DNA of 64,000 nucleotides from an uncultured Bryobacterales bacterium (GCA_951813605.1 OX638379.1:4538062-4602061); one strand, 5' to 3'. Numbered from the stretch's first letter, positions 1 through 9,370 are shown. The notes: generated by a model not told the origin, from the letters alone. Made by a program: numbers and translations.

Positions 1-267
1 TGGATCCTGCTTGACTTGGTCGGCACCAAATCCAACCGATCGGCGTTGGGGGCGCGAGCGATGGTCCAAACGGGCGAAATAACGCAGGTTCGCGAGGTGC
101 GGAGCGGCGGCAGCTACCAGTCGCAAAACGATTTGCGGCTTCACTTCGGGCTCGGCGATCACGCTCGAATCGACGCCATCCGCATTCGCTGGCCAAGCGG
201 CACAGAGCAGGTTCTGGGGTCGATGGCCGCCGACCGCATCCTCGCGATCAAGGAGCCGCGCCAATGA
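1..267 (+). CDS. C-terminal end of a CRTAC1-type protein (ASPIC/UnbV domain), cut by window edge
   Basis: The reading frame is open from the first base and ends at TGA 265-267, so only the last 88 codons are present. They match the ASPIC/UnbV domain that closes bacterial CRTAC1-like proteins: an SNRSALGARA-type opening, then GGSYQSQNDLRLHFGLG, then a RIRWPSGTEQ strand. The complete relative at 35278-37050 carries the same elements (GGGSYQSAHDPRLHFGLG, IEWPSGQ), so the missing part is probably FG-GAP/VCBS repeats behind a signal peptide. Such proteins are exported; their function in bacteria is not established. The gene converges on the TPR gene ending at 288, leaving only about 20 bases between the two. 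Confidence 0.8.
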   Translation, partial: WILLDLVGTKSNRSALGARAMVQTGEITQVREVRSGGSYQSQNDLRLHFGLGDHARIDAIRIRWPSGTEQVLGSMAADRILAIKEPRQ

Positions 268-287
268 CTCCGGGGCCGCAAACGGCC

Positions 288-1883
288 CTATCTCGGGCTC
301 GGTCTCAGTTCTTCGGAGACGCTTCTGACGTCCTGCTGGACCCGTCGGAGCCTCTTGCGGCTGAGCTCTTGGTAGAGTTTCAACTCGCGCTGCGCATCCT
401 CGAGGCGGCCCAGGCCGCGATAGGCGTTCGCCAGCAGGAAATGCACCCTGTCATTGTCGGGGTCGGATTCCGCGTACCATTCGAATTCCCGGGCGGCCGA
501 AGCGTAGTCTCGATTCTCCAGGTGCGCCCGTCCCAGATCAAACCGGGCTTCGGCTGACGCCGGACGGGCCTCGACCGCTCGCAAGAGATGCTGGAGGCCC
601 TCGGAAGCCTCGCCGCGATCCAAGAGCAAGCTGCCGAGGCGATGGCGCGCGAGCGCATGGTGGGGATTGCGTGCCAGCTCGTCTTCGAAGCACTGCTTCG
701 CTTCCTCGAATCGGCCCATCTTGCTGTAGGCTTGACCGAGCGCGTAGCGCAGCCCGGGAAGCTGGGGCCTTTTCTCGATCGCGCGCGAATAAGCCTCGAC
801 CGCCTTGGCAAACTCGGTCCTGTCCGCATGGGCTTCGGCCTCGAGCTGATCCACGCGGTGGGACTGGGGGGCCACTTCGATCAACCGCTCCAGCGCGGCG
901 GCCGCGAGCCCCTTGTACGATCTGCCCAGCCAATACATCGCCTCGGCGCTTTCCGGATGCGATGTCAGAAGCGACTTCGCGCGGTCAGCCGCATCGCGAT
1001 AGTGGCCATCAGCGAACGAGGCGCGGACCCCTGCGAAGCGGCCCCGTCCGCCCTCCGCATAGGGGGTGTCGCCCTGAGGATCTCGCTGGACGGCATCGAG
1101 CGTGCCGGCCAAGTCCGGCCTCGCCTCGAGAGCCCGCCGGTATTCGGCCCGAGCGCGATCCGATTCGCCTTCGGAAGCAAACCGCTCCGCCTGCAGCAGG
1201 AAGACAAACGGCGAGTCCGGGTCGGCACGCCCGATCATCTCGAAGAGCTGCGACGCGCGATTGTCGTAAGCCCTGGCAAGCGAAAACAGCGCCTCGGCGT
1301 CTTCGCCACTCGCCACCACGACCCGCAGCATGGGCCCGATCGCCTCCCGGTAAAGACCGACGGCGGCAAAGCTTAGCCCCAGCCATCGCTGCGTTTCCAG
1401 CATCTCGGGATTGAGCTCCGCACTCCGTTCCAACGCCTTGATCGCTAGCTCGAACCTGTGGGTCTGGTAGTAGTCCATCCCGAGGAACAGAAACGCTCCC
1501 CAGAGCTGGTCGTCCAAGCGGGTCGCCCCTCGCAGGCTTTGGATGGCTTGGTCGTGGCGCCCGGCTAGATGGAGCGCCACCCCCAGGCTCTGGTGGATGA
1601 GCGCCCACCCGGGCCGCAAGGCAAGGATCGATTCGTACTCTTTCGCGGCGGCAAGGTAGTCTTGGCCCCCTTCCGCTCTCTTCGCCGCGTCAAGGTGCGC
1701 GCTCACTCGTGCTTCGACCGAGGCGCTGTCTTGCGGGTTGCCCCGCCCGGAAACGAAAAGGGCTAGCAGGACCAACAGGCTGGCAGACAATCTCGTGCGA
1801 TTCAAAACGACCGACGTGACGGCCCTTCTCCGAGTTGCCCTATCCGCCGGGAAGGCTCGGAAGGTTGCGCGACGATGCTCCAT
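288..1883 (-). CDS. Secreted TPR-repeat protein
   Basis: About 531 residues. After a basic N terminus there is a hydrophobic stretch (SASLLVLLALFVSG) typical of a signal peptide or anchor, then tetratricopeptide repeats to near the C terminus, with consensus pieces such as WALIHQSLGVALHLAGRHDQ and LPGLRYALGQAYSKMGRFEE. Two places depart from the TPR pattern: a Y-x-x-R-A-x-x-L segment followed by PDSPFVFLLQAE, and a second copy (YKGLAAAALERL followed by PQSHRVDQLEAE). The same paired segments occur in the TPR protein at 5829-7655, so the two are paralogues. I chose the ATG at 1883; a GTG at 1892 and internal starts are possible. The gene diverges from the receptor gene at 2441. It is probably a periplasmic scaffold; the partner is unknown. 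Confidence 0.8.
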   Translation of the reverse strand: MEHRRATFRAFPADRATRRRAVTSVVLNRTRLSASLLVLLALFVSGRGNPQDSASVEARVSAHLDAAKRAEGGQDYLAAAKEYESILALRPGWALIHQSLGVALHLAGRHDQAIQSLRGATRLDDQLWGAFLFLGMDYYQTHRFELAIKALERSAELNPEMLETQRWLGLSFAAVGLYREAIGPMLRVVVASGEDAEALFSLARAYDNRASQLFEMIGRADPDSPFVFLLQAERFASEGESDRARAEYRRALEARPDLAGTLDAVQRDPQGDTPYAEGGRGRFAGVRASFADGHYRDAADRAKSLLTSHPESAEAMYWLGRSYKGLAAAALERLIEVAPQSHRVDQLEAEAHADRTEFAKAVEAYSRAIEKRPQLPGLRYALGQAYSKMGRFEEAKQCFEDELARNPHHALARHRLGSLLLDRGEASEGLQHLLRAVEARPASAEARFDLGRAHLENRDYASAAREFEWYAESDPDNDRVHFLLANAYRGLGRLEDAQRELKLYQELSRKRLRRVQQDVRSVSEELRPSPR

Positions 1884-2143
1884 TGCCGTCACGTGTGGGA
1901 AGAACGGCGAGAAGACCGGAGGCTCTGCCGCCCGGGTCGCTCGCCGGCCACGTGCTGCCTTTATCTTTCTTGGATAGACAGCTGCCCGTCAAGCCGGGTG
2001 CGAAAGGACACATCTTGGCCCCAGATAGATACATGCTCCATAGCTCCTTAGAGGGGCCTTGTTGAGGAGGACCGATGGGCAGCAGCTAGACTCGTCGGAT
2101 TCCCAGCTGCGCGAGTCTGCTTGCCAGCTCTTTCGTTATGTCC

Positions 2144-2172
2144 TTGACAGCCCGTCGAGCCGCGCTTACGAT
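2144..2172 (+). promoter_or_regulatory. Sigma70-type promoter for the receptor-TPR operon
   Basis: A perfect -35 box TTGACA (2144-2149), a 17-base spacer and a -10 box TACGAT (2167-2172). It points toward the receptor gene at 2441 and is one of the best consensus promoters visible in this GC-rich window. It predicts a transcription start near 2180 and a leader of about 260 bases. Confidence 0.6.
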
Positions 2173-2338
2173 AGGTGGTTCACAAATTCTGGAGGACGGA
2201 TGGCGAATCCAACGCGCGGCCAGGTTGCCACCACCTCGTTCCGGACGGACTCGAAGTGGAGATGCGCGGGGGGGTTCCTCCTTTGTACGAATCGCAACCT
2301 ATGCGGTCCGATTTGCGTAGACTCTCACATGCCTTTTT

Positions 2339-2359
2339 CGCCCCGGAATCTCCGGGGCG
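2339..2359 (+). promoter_or_regulatory. Perfect 9-bp hairpin in the receptor mRNA leader
   Basis: CGCCCCGGA (2339-2347) and TCCGGGGCG (2351-2359) are exact reverse complements around a three-base loop. No T-run follows on the plus strand; the T-run precedes the stem, so it is not a standard intrinsic terminator in either direction. It lies about 80 bases before the receptor start codon, where it could stabilise the mRNA, pause polymerase or bind a regulator. Confidence 0.45.
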
Positions 2360-2440
2360 GGGCGGTGTCGCTGTTCCACTCGCGCTGGCTGGCCGGGAGT
2401 CTTTCGCGATCTTTCCATTACTAGAAAGGATGAGAACCGG

Positions 2441-5400
2441 ATGAAAAAGAATTCGAACTCGTTACCCGCGGGCATGAGACTCGCTCTGCTTGGGGTATTG
2501 CTGTGCGCACTCGCCACGACAGCCGCCGGTCAGAACACCTTCGGCACGATCGTCGGGCGCGTCGCCGACGCGCAAGACGCTGTCGTCCCCGGGGCGACGG
2601 TGACGGCGACGAATCAGAGTACGAACATCGCCAGGTCCGTGCAGTCAAGCGCGACGGGCGACTACAGCCTATTGAACCTCCTGCCGGGCGCGTATGACGT
2701 GACTGTTGAGATGGACGGGTTTAAGACCGCGCTGATAGAGGGCATCGGTCTACGAGTCAACGAATCGGTGCGCGTCGACATGGCCTTGCAGATCGGCGAA
2801 GTAGTCGAGACCATCGAGGTCTCGTCGTCGGTGGCTCCATTGCTCGAAACCACGCGCTCCACGCTCGGCACAGTCGTCGCGAACGAAAAGGTCGTCGAGC
2901 TTCCGCTCAATGGTCGCGACATGACCCAGCTGACTATGCTGTTGCCCGGCGCCGCGCCTGGTGCCAGCGCCGGCGGCTTTTTCATCATCGGCGGGCAGAC
3001 CGTCGCCGTGACTGGGAATCGCAGCGACCAAAACAACTACACGCTGGACGGAGTCAACAACAACGAGACGTTCTTCAAGCACTATGGAATCCGCCCGTCC
3101 CTGGACGCTATCCAAGAGTTCACGGTGCAGACCAACATTACTAGCGCGGAATTCGGCGACGCTGCCGGTGCGAACGTGAATGTGGCTATCAAGTCCGGCA
3201 CGAACGAGATCCATGGGAGCCTATTCGAATTCCTCCGCAACGACAAACTCGATTCCAAGACATACTTCGCCCAGGAAAAGTCCGCATTTCGATGGAACCA
3301 GTTCGGGGCTGCTGTCGGCGGTCCTGTGGTGCGCAACCGGACCTTCTGGTTCGCCAACTGGGAGTCGTTCCGCTTCCGCCGCGAAAGCACCCTCCTCAAT
3401 GCAGTGCCCACGCAGGAGATGCGGGACGGCAGGTTCCTGGCGAACACGGACGGGTCTCCGATCGGTCAGCTCTATGACCTTCTTACCACGCAGGAACTTC
3501 CGGACGGCACGCTCACACGGCAGCCGATGGCTAACAACACGGTCCCGCAAAGCCGGTACCACCCCTTGGCCCGAGCTTGGCAGGATAGCGTGTTCGGCCC
3601 GTTCCTCCCGAATCTCCCCGGGCAGGGGAACAATTTCATCAACACGACTGCGGACAGACGCGACGACGACCAAGTGAATCTGAGACTGGACCACCAGATG
3701 AGTGGCAGCAACAACTTCTTTGTCCGTTGGTCGTGGGCCGACAACGAGAATCTCTCGCCGCAGGCGTTCCCAGGACGAGAAGTTTCGTTCTTCAACAAGT
3801 TCAGGAACATGGTGATCAGCGACACGCACCTGTTCAACGCGACTACGATCTTCGACTTCAAGTTCGGCTACAACTCTGACAACATCCAGCGCCGGACCGA
3901 ACCGCTTGGCCTGGGCGAGCTCGTGAAGGGATCGCCGGGGACCTTTCGCGAAGACTTCGACTTCCCGATCAACATCGCGGTGTCAGGCTTTGCCGGGGCG
4001 GGGCTGACGGCGTTCGTCTCCGGTCCGCAGAGGACATGGCAGTTCATTCCGGCATTCACGAAGATCGCGGGCAAGCACACCTTGAAGATCGGCGCTGACA
4101 TCAAGGTGCGGCACGTGCTTCACGATGGCGTTTTCGCCAGCGTCAGCCATGACAGGGTCCCGACTTCCGATCCGCAAGACACAGCTGGGGTAACAGGCTT
4201 CTCGTACGCCAGCTTTCTCTTGGGATTCCCGTCGTCGGGCGGACGGATCCAGCCCTTGGAGGCTCCGGGCTGCTCGTCTTGTACAGAAGCCAACATGAAG
4301 CAGGATCTAGCGCATTTCTATTTCCAGGACGACTACAAGATGACCCGGAACCTGACAATGAACTTCGGCCTGCGTTACGAGTGGACGTCTTGGTACAGCA
4401 GCCGGAACAATCCGCCGAACGCATCGTGGTTCGACGCGATCGGCAATCAGTTCGTCTTTGCGGGGCCGAACCCAATAACCGGGGAGGCGGCGAACACCAC
4501 GCCAACCTTCATCGTTCCGGACAAGAACAATTGGGCACCGCGCTTCGGATTCGCCTACTTGCTTGGGCAGAAGACCACGATCCGCGGCGGGTATTCGGTC
4601 TTCTACGGTTCCAATATCGCTTGGGAGGGGAACCACATGCGCGGAAACTTCCCCTTCGCTCTGGGCCAGAACTTCGCTTCCACGAACGAGACGTTCTACG
4701 AAGTCTCATCGGACGACCCGTTTCCGCCTCTAGACCCGTCCAGACCGAGTGCTCAGCACACGGCGCGCCGAGACAACGTCATGCCGTACGTGCAGCAGTG
4801 GAACTTCGGCATCCAGCGCCAGCTAGCCGAGGACTTGATGTGGGAAGTCAACTACGTTGGTTCGAAGGGCACGAGGCTAAGTTCCTTCATTGACGGAAAC
4901 AACGCTCTTCCCGGACCGGCAGCCGACGGCGAGACGATCCAGCAGCGCAGGCCGCACCCCATTCACACGGGTGCCTTTAGCGAGAACCAGTCCGACGCTG
5001 TTTCGAGCTATCACGGTCTCACGACCAAGCTGGAGAAGCGCTTCAGCAAGGGCCTCAGCTACCGGCTGAACTACGCGTGGTCGAAGTCGATGGATCTCAA
5101 CTCGCAGTGGGGCGGGACCTCAGCGCAGAATTCACTCGACAAGAGGGATTCGATCGGCGTATCCGACTTTCATCGAGCGCATATCTTCAGCGCGGACATG
5201 GTCTGGCGCCTGCCGCGCTTGCAGGGTCTGACCGGCGCGCTGGACAAGATCGTGAACGACTGGCAGGTCAACACGATTGTTCAACTCCGCAGCGGACGGT
5301 ATCTCACGCCCACGCTGACCGGGGACCATAACAACGTGGCCGGCCGAGGGACGGCGCAGCGTCCGGATCTCGCCGGCTCGGGAATTCGCTACCCGCGAAC

Positions 5401-5728
5401 TCCCGAACGATGGGTCGATCCCGCGTCCTTTGCCCTGCCGAATCTTCCGCAGTTCGTAGGGGACGACAGCGGATACGGAACCGCCGGCCGCAATATCGTC
5501 GAGGGCCCGGGCCATGCCGGGGTCGATTTCTCGTTCTACAAGAACATCCCCTTAACCGAGCACATCGGCGCCCAGTTGCGGTTCGAGTTCTTCAACGTCT
5601 TCAATCGAGTGAACTTCAACAACCCGGGGACGGGTGGCTGGGATCCGTCCAATTTTGCGAATTGGGGAGTGCTCACCGGCACGGGAGATGCAAGACAGAT
5701 TCAGGTCGCTGCGAAATTCTACTTCTAG
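2441..5728 (+). CDS. Oar-like TonB-dependent outer-membrane receptor with N-terminal regulatory domain
   Basis: 1095 residues. Signal peptide (LALLGVLLCALATTAAGQ), then a carboxypeptidase-regulatory-like beta-sandwich at about residues 30-115 (TIVGRVADAQDAVVPGATVT, GAYDVTVEMDGFKT), a plug domain with LPLNGRDMTQL and NNYTLDGVNNNE, and a long outer-membrane barrel ending in phenylalanine (QVAAKFYF), as barrel proteins do. This is the Oar-like class that is highly expanded in Acidobacteriota; substrates are generally unknown, with oligosaccharides, peptides or adhesion as candidates. The ATG at 2441 follows AAAGGA. Upstream lie promoter 2144-2172 and a leader hairpin. Three TPR genes follow, suggesting a receptor-plus-periplasmic-TPR operon. 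A second receptor of the same design is at 37274-40591. Confidence 0.9.
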   Translation: MKKNSNSLPAGMRLALLGVLLCALATTAAGQNTFGTIVGRVADAQDAVVPGATVTATNQSTNIARSVQSSATGDYSLLNLLPGAYDVTVEMDGFKTALIEGIGLRVNESVRVDMALQIGEVVETIEVSSSVAPLLETTRSTLGTVVANEKVVELPLNGRDMTQLTMLLPGAAPGASAGGFFIIGGQTVAVTGNRSDQNNYTLDGVNNNETFFKHYGIRPSLDAIQEFTVQTNITSAEFGDAAGANVNVAIKSGTNEIHGSLFEFLRNDKLDSKTYFAQEKSAFRWNQFGAAVGGPVVRNRTFWFANWESFRFRRESTLLNAVPTQEMRDGRFLANTDGSPIGQLYDLLTTQELPDGTLTRQPMANNTVPQSRYHPLARAWQDSVFGPFLPNLPGQGNNFINTTADRRDDDQVNLRLDHQMSGSNNFFVRWSWADNENLSPQAFPGREVSFFNKFRNMVISDTHLFNATTIFDFKFGYNSDNIQRRTEPLGLGELVKGSPGTFREDFDFPINIAVSGFAGAGLTAFVSGPQRTWQFIPAFTKIAGKHTLKIGADIKVRHVLHDGVFASVSHDRVPTSDPQDTAGVTGFSYASFLLGFPSSGGRIQPLEAPGCSSCTEANMKQDLAHFYFQDDYKMTRNLTMNFGLRYEWTSWYSSRNNPPNASWFDAIGNQFVFAGPNPITGEAANTTPTFIVPDKNNWAPRFGFAYLLGQKTTIRGGYSVFYGSNIAWEGNHMRGNFPFALGQNFASTNETFYEVSSDDPFPPLDPSRPSAQHTARRDNVMPYVQQWNFGIQRQLAEDLMWEVNYVGSKGTRLSSFIDGNNALPGPAADGETIQQRRPHPIHTGAFSENQSDAVSSYHGLTTKLEKRFSKGLSYRLNYAWSKSMDLNSQWGGTSAQNSLDKRDSIGVSDFHRAHIFSADMVWRLPRLQGLTGALDKIVNDWQVNTIVQLRSGRYLTPTLTGDHNNVAGRGTAQRPDLAGSGIRYPRTPERWVDPASFALPNLPQFVGDDSGYGTAGRNIVEGPGHAGVDFSFYKNIPLTEHIGAQLRFEFFNVFNRVNFNNPGTGGWDPSNFANWGVLTGTGDARQIQVAAKFYF

Positions 5729-5772
5729 GGCCTGCCCTTTGCAGGACGGGATAAGTCCCGTACCGTAATAAA

Positions 5773-5808
5773 GGGGCGGGGCGGCGTTTGACACGCCTGC
5801 CCTGCCCC
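5773..5808 (+). terminator. Strong intercistronic hairpin after the receptor gene
   Basis: The G-rich arm 5773-5786 can pair with 5794-5808 for about 14 base pairs around a seven-base loop, with two G-U wobbles and one bulge. The wobbles pair only in plus-strand RNA, which favours an RNA element over simple inverted DNA. No U-run follows, so full termination is doubtful; attenuation or protection of the upstream mRNA is more likely. Two smaller stems lie just before it: CCTGC/GCAGG at 5731-5745 and ACGGGA/TCCCGT at 5746-5761. Confidence 0.4.
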
Positions 5809-5828
5809 GCTAGCGGTTGATTCGATCG

Positions 5829-7655
5829 ATGTCAGTCAGGCGGTCCTCGAAGCCGGCGCTCTACGCGGGGCTGTTGCTAGCCGCTGTCCAAGGTGTCAAT
5901 TCCGCTCCGCGCGACGAAGGTCCAGACGAAACCCGAAGGCTCGACAGCCTTCGCTCCGAACTAGCCGCGGCCCAGCAAGCGCAAGATCCTTCGCGCCTGC
6001 AGGCCGCGTATGCGGAACTCGTGTCGGTCCAGCCGAACAATCCTGCATTCCACCGCGGGCACGGACTGGCGTCATACCTCGGTGGCCAGCACCAGCAGGC
6101 GATAGCAGCGCTCCAAAAAGCCGCCGAGCTGCAATCCGACTTGGCGGGAGTCCGGCTCTATCTCGGAATGAGCCTCTACCGGACGAATCGTTTCGAGGAA
6201 GCGCTTCAGGCTTTGGATGGCTCGCCCGAACTCGTCGCGGGCGAACCGGTGGCACTTTATTGGAAAGGGGCTTCCCACCGAGCGCTCGGGCAGCTCGCGT
6301 CGGCGATCGCTGCACTGGAGGCCGCGCGACGGGGTACCGATTCCGACGCGAATCTGCTCCAACTGCTGACGCGTTCCTACTCCGAGCGGTCCGCCAAACT
6401 GCTCAGGGAGCTGCTGTCAATCGCTCCGGACTCGGCCGCGGCTAGGCTTCTGAAAGCCGAAGAGCTTGCCATGGACGGTGTAGAGCCGGCGGCCCTACGA
6501 GAGCTGGACAAGGCATTGGCATCGTCACCCGATTTGATTGGGCTGCACCTCGCCAAGGGGCAGATCCTATGGGGACGAGGCGAGTACGACGCAGGAGCGG
6601 CGGAATTCCGCATGGAACTCGCCAACGATCCGCTCGGCGTGGAAGCCAGCCTCCGCCTTGCCGCCTACGCCTTGGATCGGGGCAATCCGGCGGAGGCGCT
6701 GAACCTTCTTCGTCGCGCAGAGCGCTACAGCCCGTCTGACGAACGGGTCGCCGATTTAATGGCGGATGCGGAACGGATAGGCGCCGCCACGGGTCAGGCC
6801 GTTGACGATTTCGGGCATGCCCCACCAACGGTGACGTCCCTAGAGGATGCTAGGGATGCCTATCGGAATGCCTGGCCACGGCTTGCGGCGGCGCTGCTTG
6901 AGTCGTTGGTCGAAGACCGACCCGACTTCGTCGAGGCACGCAAGCTCCTTGCAAGGTGCCTTCTCGCGGAGGGAATCGATTCGAAGGCAGCTGCTCAACT
7001 GAATGCAGTGCTAGAACTCGAACCAGGGGACTCGGAGGCCCTCTATCTCGCGGGGAAGGCGTACGAGCGGCTAGCGGCCGAGACAGCGGAAGACCTTTTC
7101 GCACTGAACCCTGACTCCGCAAGCGTTCGGCAGCTTCGAGGAGAAGCGTTCGAACGAGGCCCTAAGAGCGATTTCGAGAAGGCTCTCGCGGAGTTTCGCG
7201 CAGCTGCCGAGCTGCAGCCCGACGGTCCCGGCGCGCATCACGCGATCGCGCGAATTCTCTTTAAAATGAAGCGGTTCGAGGAGGCCGTTCCTCACATTCA
7301 AAAGGTGCTTGCGCGGAACCGACGGCATGGCATGGCTAACTACCTGCTGGGGAAGATCCACTTGGTCAGCCGCAACCGGATCACTGCGATCAAGCATCTG
7401 CAAATGGCCGTCGACGCCAGGCCCGAGCTTGCCGAAGCGAAGCGAGACCTAGCCCGGGCGCTTGTGCTCGCAGGGCGTTACGAGGAGGGGATCGGTCTTT
7501 ACAAGAAGCTCCTGGCGGTCAATGCCTCCGACCCAAGCTTGCATGCCCTGCTAGCCGTGGCCTACCGTACGGCCGGACGCATGGAGGAGGCTAGGATGCA
7601 TGCAGACAGGGCCCGGTCGCTCGGCTCTTCAAAACACCAACCGGACGCGCAGTGA
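5829..7655 (+). CDS. Secreted TPR-repeat protein, paralogue of the gene at 288-1883
   Basis: About 608 residues. Signal peptide near the start (ALYAGLLLAAVQGVNSA), then TPRs along the whole chain (PAFHRGHGLASYLGGQHQQ, PGAHHAIARILFKMKRFEE). Two non-TPR segments repeat a pattern seen in the 288-1883 protein: YSERSAKLLRELLSIAPDS followed by LLKAEE, and YERLAAETAEDLFALNPDS followed by QLRGE. The ATG at 5829 is preferred over the in-frame TTG at 5817 because the signal peptide follows it better. The gene sits about 100 bases after the receptor, with a hairpin between, and just before another TPR gene. A periplasmic scaffold or adaptor for the receptor is plausible but unproven. Confidence 0.82.
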   Translation: MSVRRSSKPALYAGLLLAAVQGVNSAPRDEGPDETRRLDSLRSELAAAQQAQDPSRLQAAYAELVSVQPNNPAFHRGHGLASYLGGQHQQAIAALQKAAELQSDLAGVRLYLGMSLYRTNRFEEALQALDGSPELVAGEPVALYWKGASHRALGQLASAIAALEAARRGTDSDANLLQLLTRSYSERSAKLLRELLSIAPDSAAARLLKAEELAMDGVEPAALRELDKALASSPDLIGLHLAKGQILWGRGEYDAGAAEFRMELANDPLGVEASLRLAAYALDRGNPAEALNLLRRAERYSPSDERVADLMADAERIGAATGQAVDDFGHAPPTVTSLEDARDAYRNAWPRLAAALLESLVEDRPDFVEARKLLARCLLAEGIDSKAAAQLNAVLELEPGDSEALYLAGKAYERLAAETAEDLFALNPDSASVRQLRGEAFERGPKSDFEKALAEFRAAAELQPDGPGAHHAIARILFKMKRFEEAVPHIQKVLARNRRHGMANYLLGKIHLVSRNRITAIKHLQMAVDARPELAEAKRDLARALVLAGRYEEGIGLYKKLLAVNASDPSLHALLAVAYRTAGRMEEARMHADRARSLGSSKHQPDAQ

Positions 7656-7666
7656 AGGTTCCAACG

Positions 7667-9370
7667 ATGTCCAGAATCCGTCCACTTGACGCGTTAGCCT
7701 CCATCCGTGCCGGCCTCGTCCTGGCGCTGGTCTTGGTCGCGTTCGCGCCCCTGTCCGCACAGGATCAGCGAGCGCAGTTAAACCGGCACTTAGAGCAAGC
7801 GCAGATCCATCTCGACGGCGAGCGATACCGGCAGGTCATTGAGGAATTGGAAAAAGCCATTGCCATCCACGCCGGTATTCCAGGCGCCTACTATCAGCTA
7901 GGCTTGGCGCACTGGCATCTCGGGGAGCTGCCGCAGGCGAAACGGGCGTTCCTGAAGGAATTGGAATTCGAGCCCCCCGACGCCTACTCGCTCTACTACT
8001 TGGGCCGGATTGGCCTCAGCGAAGGGAGCACCGAGGAAGCCGTCCGTTTTTTCGAGCGAGCCCTTGAGATCGGAACAATTATGGACGTTCGCCGCCGCCT
8101 AGCGAGCGGTTACCTCAGAACTGCGCGGGTCGGCGAGGCCGTGAATCTGTTGGAAGAAACGGTTCGCAGGTGGCCGGAGCAAGGCGACAGCCACTACTTG
8201 CTGGGACGGGCTTACCAAAGGCAGGGACGTACCGAGGAGGCTCGATACGAATTCGACCTCGCCGAACGCTGGAAAAACAAGGTGCACGCAGAAATTCAAG
8301 GCTTGATCCAGCTGAGGATGCTGCTGCTGAACAAGAAGCTTGTCGACGCAGCGGCAAAGGCCAGAGGCTTGGCGGACTCGGGTGACGCGGACATAATGCT
8401 TAGCACCGCCATCGCCTTGGGCCAGCACGGATTCCATAGCGAGGCGCTACCCATTCTGCGGCGCGTTGTCGAATCCCGGCCCCGGTACTCGGAGGCCTAC
8501 TACAACATGGCCCTCGCGCTAGTTTCCATGAAACGCCCCGGGGAGGCAGTCCCGCTGCTTCAGAAAGCGGCCGAGCTGCGGCCGGAACTTTACGAAGCGC
8601 GCGTCCTGCTAGGCAACCTGCTCGTCCAAGAGGGGAATTCCGAGGGGGCGATCCCTCATTTGCGGGCTGCAGCCAAGATCCGGCCCGACAACGCCAAGCT
8701 CGCGGCGTTCCTCGGGTTGCAATACCTTCAGGGTCGCTACTACCAAGAAGCGGTGAGCATACTGCGGAAGGCGGCGGAACTCAACCCTTCCAACTCGGAC
8801 CTGCGGTTCCTTCTCGTGGACGCGCATTACAAGAACCACGACTTCGAGCGAGCTCTGCAAGAGGCCCGGAATGCCCTCGCAGCGTTTCCGAAACTGCCGA
8901 ACAGCCACTACCAAGTCGCTTGGCAACTAGAGAACATGGGCAAGTTTCCAGAAGCTAGGAGCCATCTGGAGAACGCGTTGGACCTCGACCCCGGGTTTGC
9001 CGAGGCGCGCCGCCTGCTCGGAGAGATGGCGTTGCGGCTGGGCGACGCAGAAGGCAGCGTGGAGCACTTCCGCCTAGTCCTTGCCCAAGATCCGGGATCG
9101 GCACCCGCCTACGCTGGGCTGGGAAAGGCGCTGATCCAACTCAAGAGGTACGAGGAGACGATCCGAGAGATGGAGAAGGCCGTCGCGGTCGATCCGGAGC
9201 TGGCCTCGTTGCGCCTGTACCTTTCGCAAGCGTATCGGGCCGAAGGGCGAATGGACGCCGCAAGGCGAGAAGCGGCAGTCTTCACTAGCCTCAACAGGAA
9301 GCGGGCTCAGCAGCGGGACCAAGATGTCGAACGCACGTACGTACCGGGCCAGACAGGTGCCGGTCGCTAA
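7667..9370 (+). CDS. Secreted TPR-repeat protein, second of the operon
   Basis: About 567 residues from the ATG at 7667, which has GAAGG 8-10 bases upstream; a GTG at 7652 overlapping the previous stop (GTGA) would add five residues. Signal peptide (RAGLVLALVLVAFAPLSAQ), then regularly spaced TPRs to the C terminus (PGAYYQLGLAHWHLGELPQ, YSEAYYNMALALVSMKRPGE, SAPAYAGLGKALIQLKRYEE). It lacks the irregular paired segments of its upstream neighbour, so it is a more canonical TPR solenoid. Translational coupling with both neighbours is likely. It is probably a periplasmic protein-interaction module; the partner is not known. Confidence 0.82.
   Translation: MSRIRPLDALASIRAGLVLALVLVAFAPLSAQDQRAQLNRHLEQAQIHLDGERYRQVIEELEKAIAIHAGIPGAYYQLGLAHWHLGELPQAKRAFLKELEFEPPDAYSLYYLGRIGLSEGSTEEAVRFFERALEIGTIMDVRRRLASGYLRTARVGEAVNLLEETVRRWPEQGDSHYLLGRAYQRQGRTEEARYEFDLAERWKNKVHAEIQGLIQLRMLLLNKKLVDAAAKARGLADSGDADIMLSTAIALGQHGFHSEALPILRRVVESRPRYSEAYYNMALALVSMKRPGEAVPLLQKAAELRPELYEARVLLGNLLVQEGNSEGAIPHLRAAAKIRPDNAKLAAFLGLQYLQGRYYQEAVSILRKAAELNPSNSDLRFLLVDAHYKNHDFERALQEARNALAAFPKLPNSHYQVAWQLENMGKFPEARSHLENALDLDPGFAEARRLLGEMALRLGDAEGSVEHFRLVLAQDPGSAPAYAGLGKALIQLKRYEETIREMEKAVAVDPELASLRLYLSQAYRAEGRMDAARREAAVFTSLNRKRAQQRDQDVERTYVPGQTGAGR

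Larger units (their letters stand above)
1884..2440. other. Intergenic region between divergent TPR and receptor genes
   Basis: About 550 bases with no convincing reading frame. It separates the minus-strand TPR gene from the plus-strand receptor gene and holds a sigma70-like promoter (2144-2172) and a strong hairpin (2339-2359), both listed separately. The implied leader of the receptor mRNA is roughly 260 bases, long enough to carry regulation. I recognise no riboswitch in it. Confidence 0.6.
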
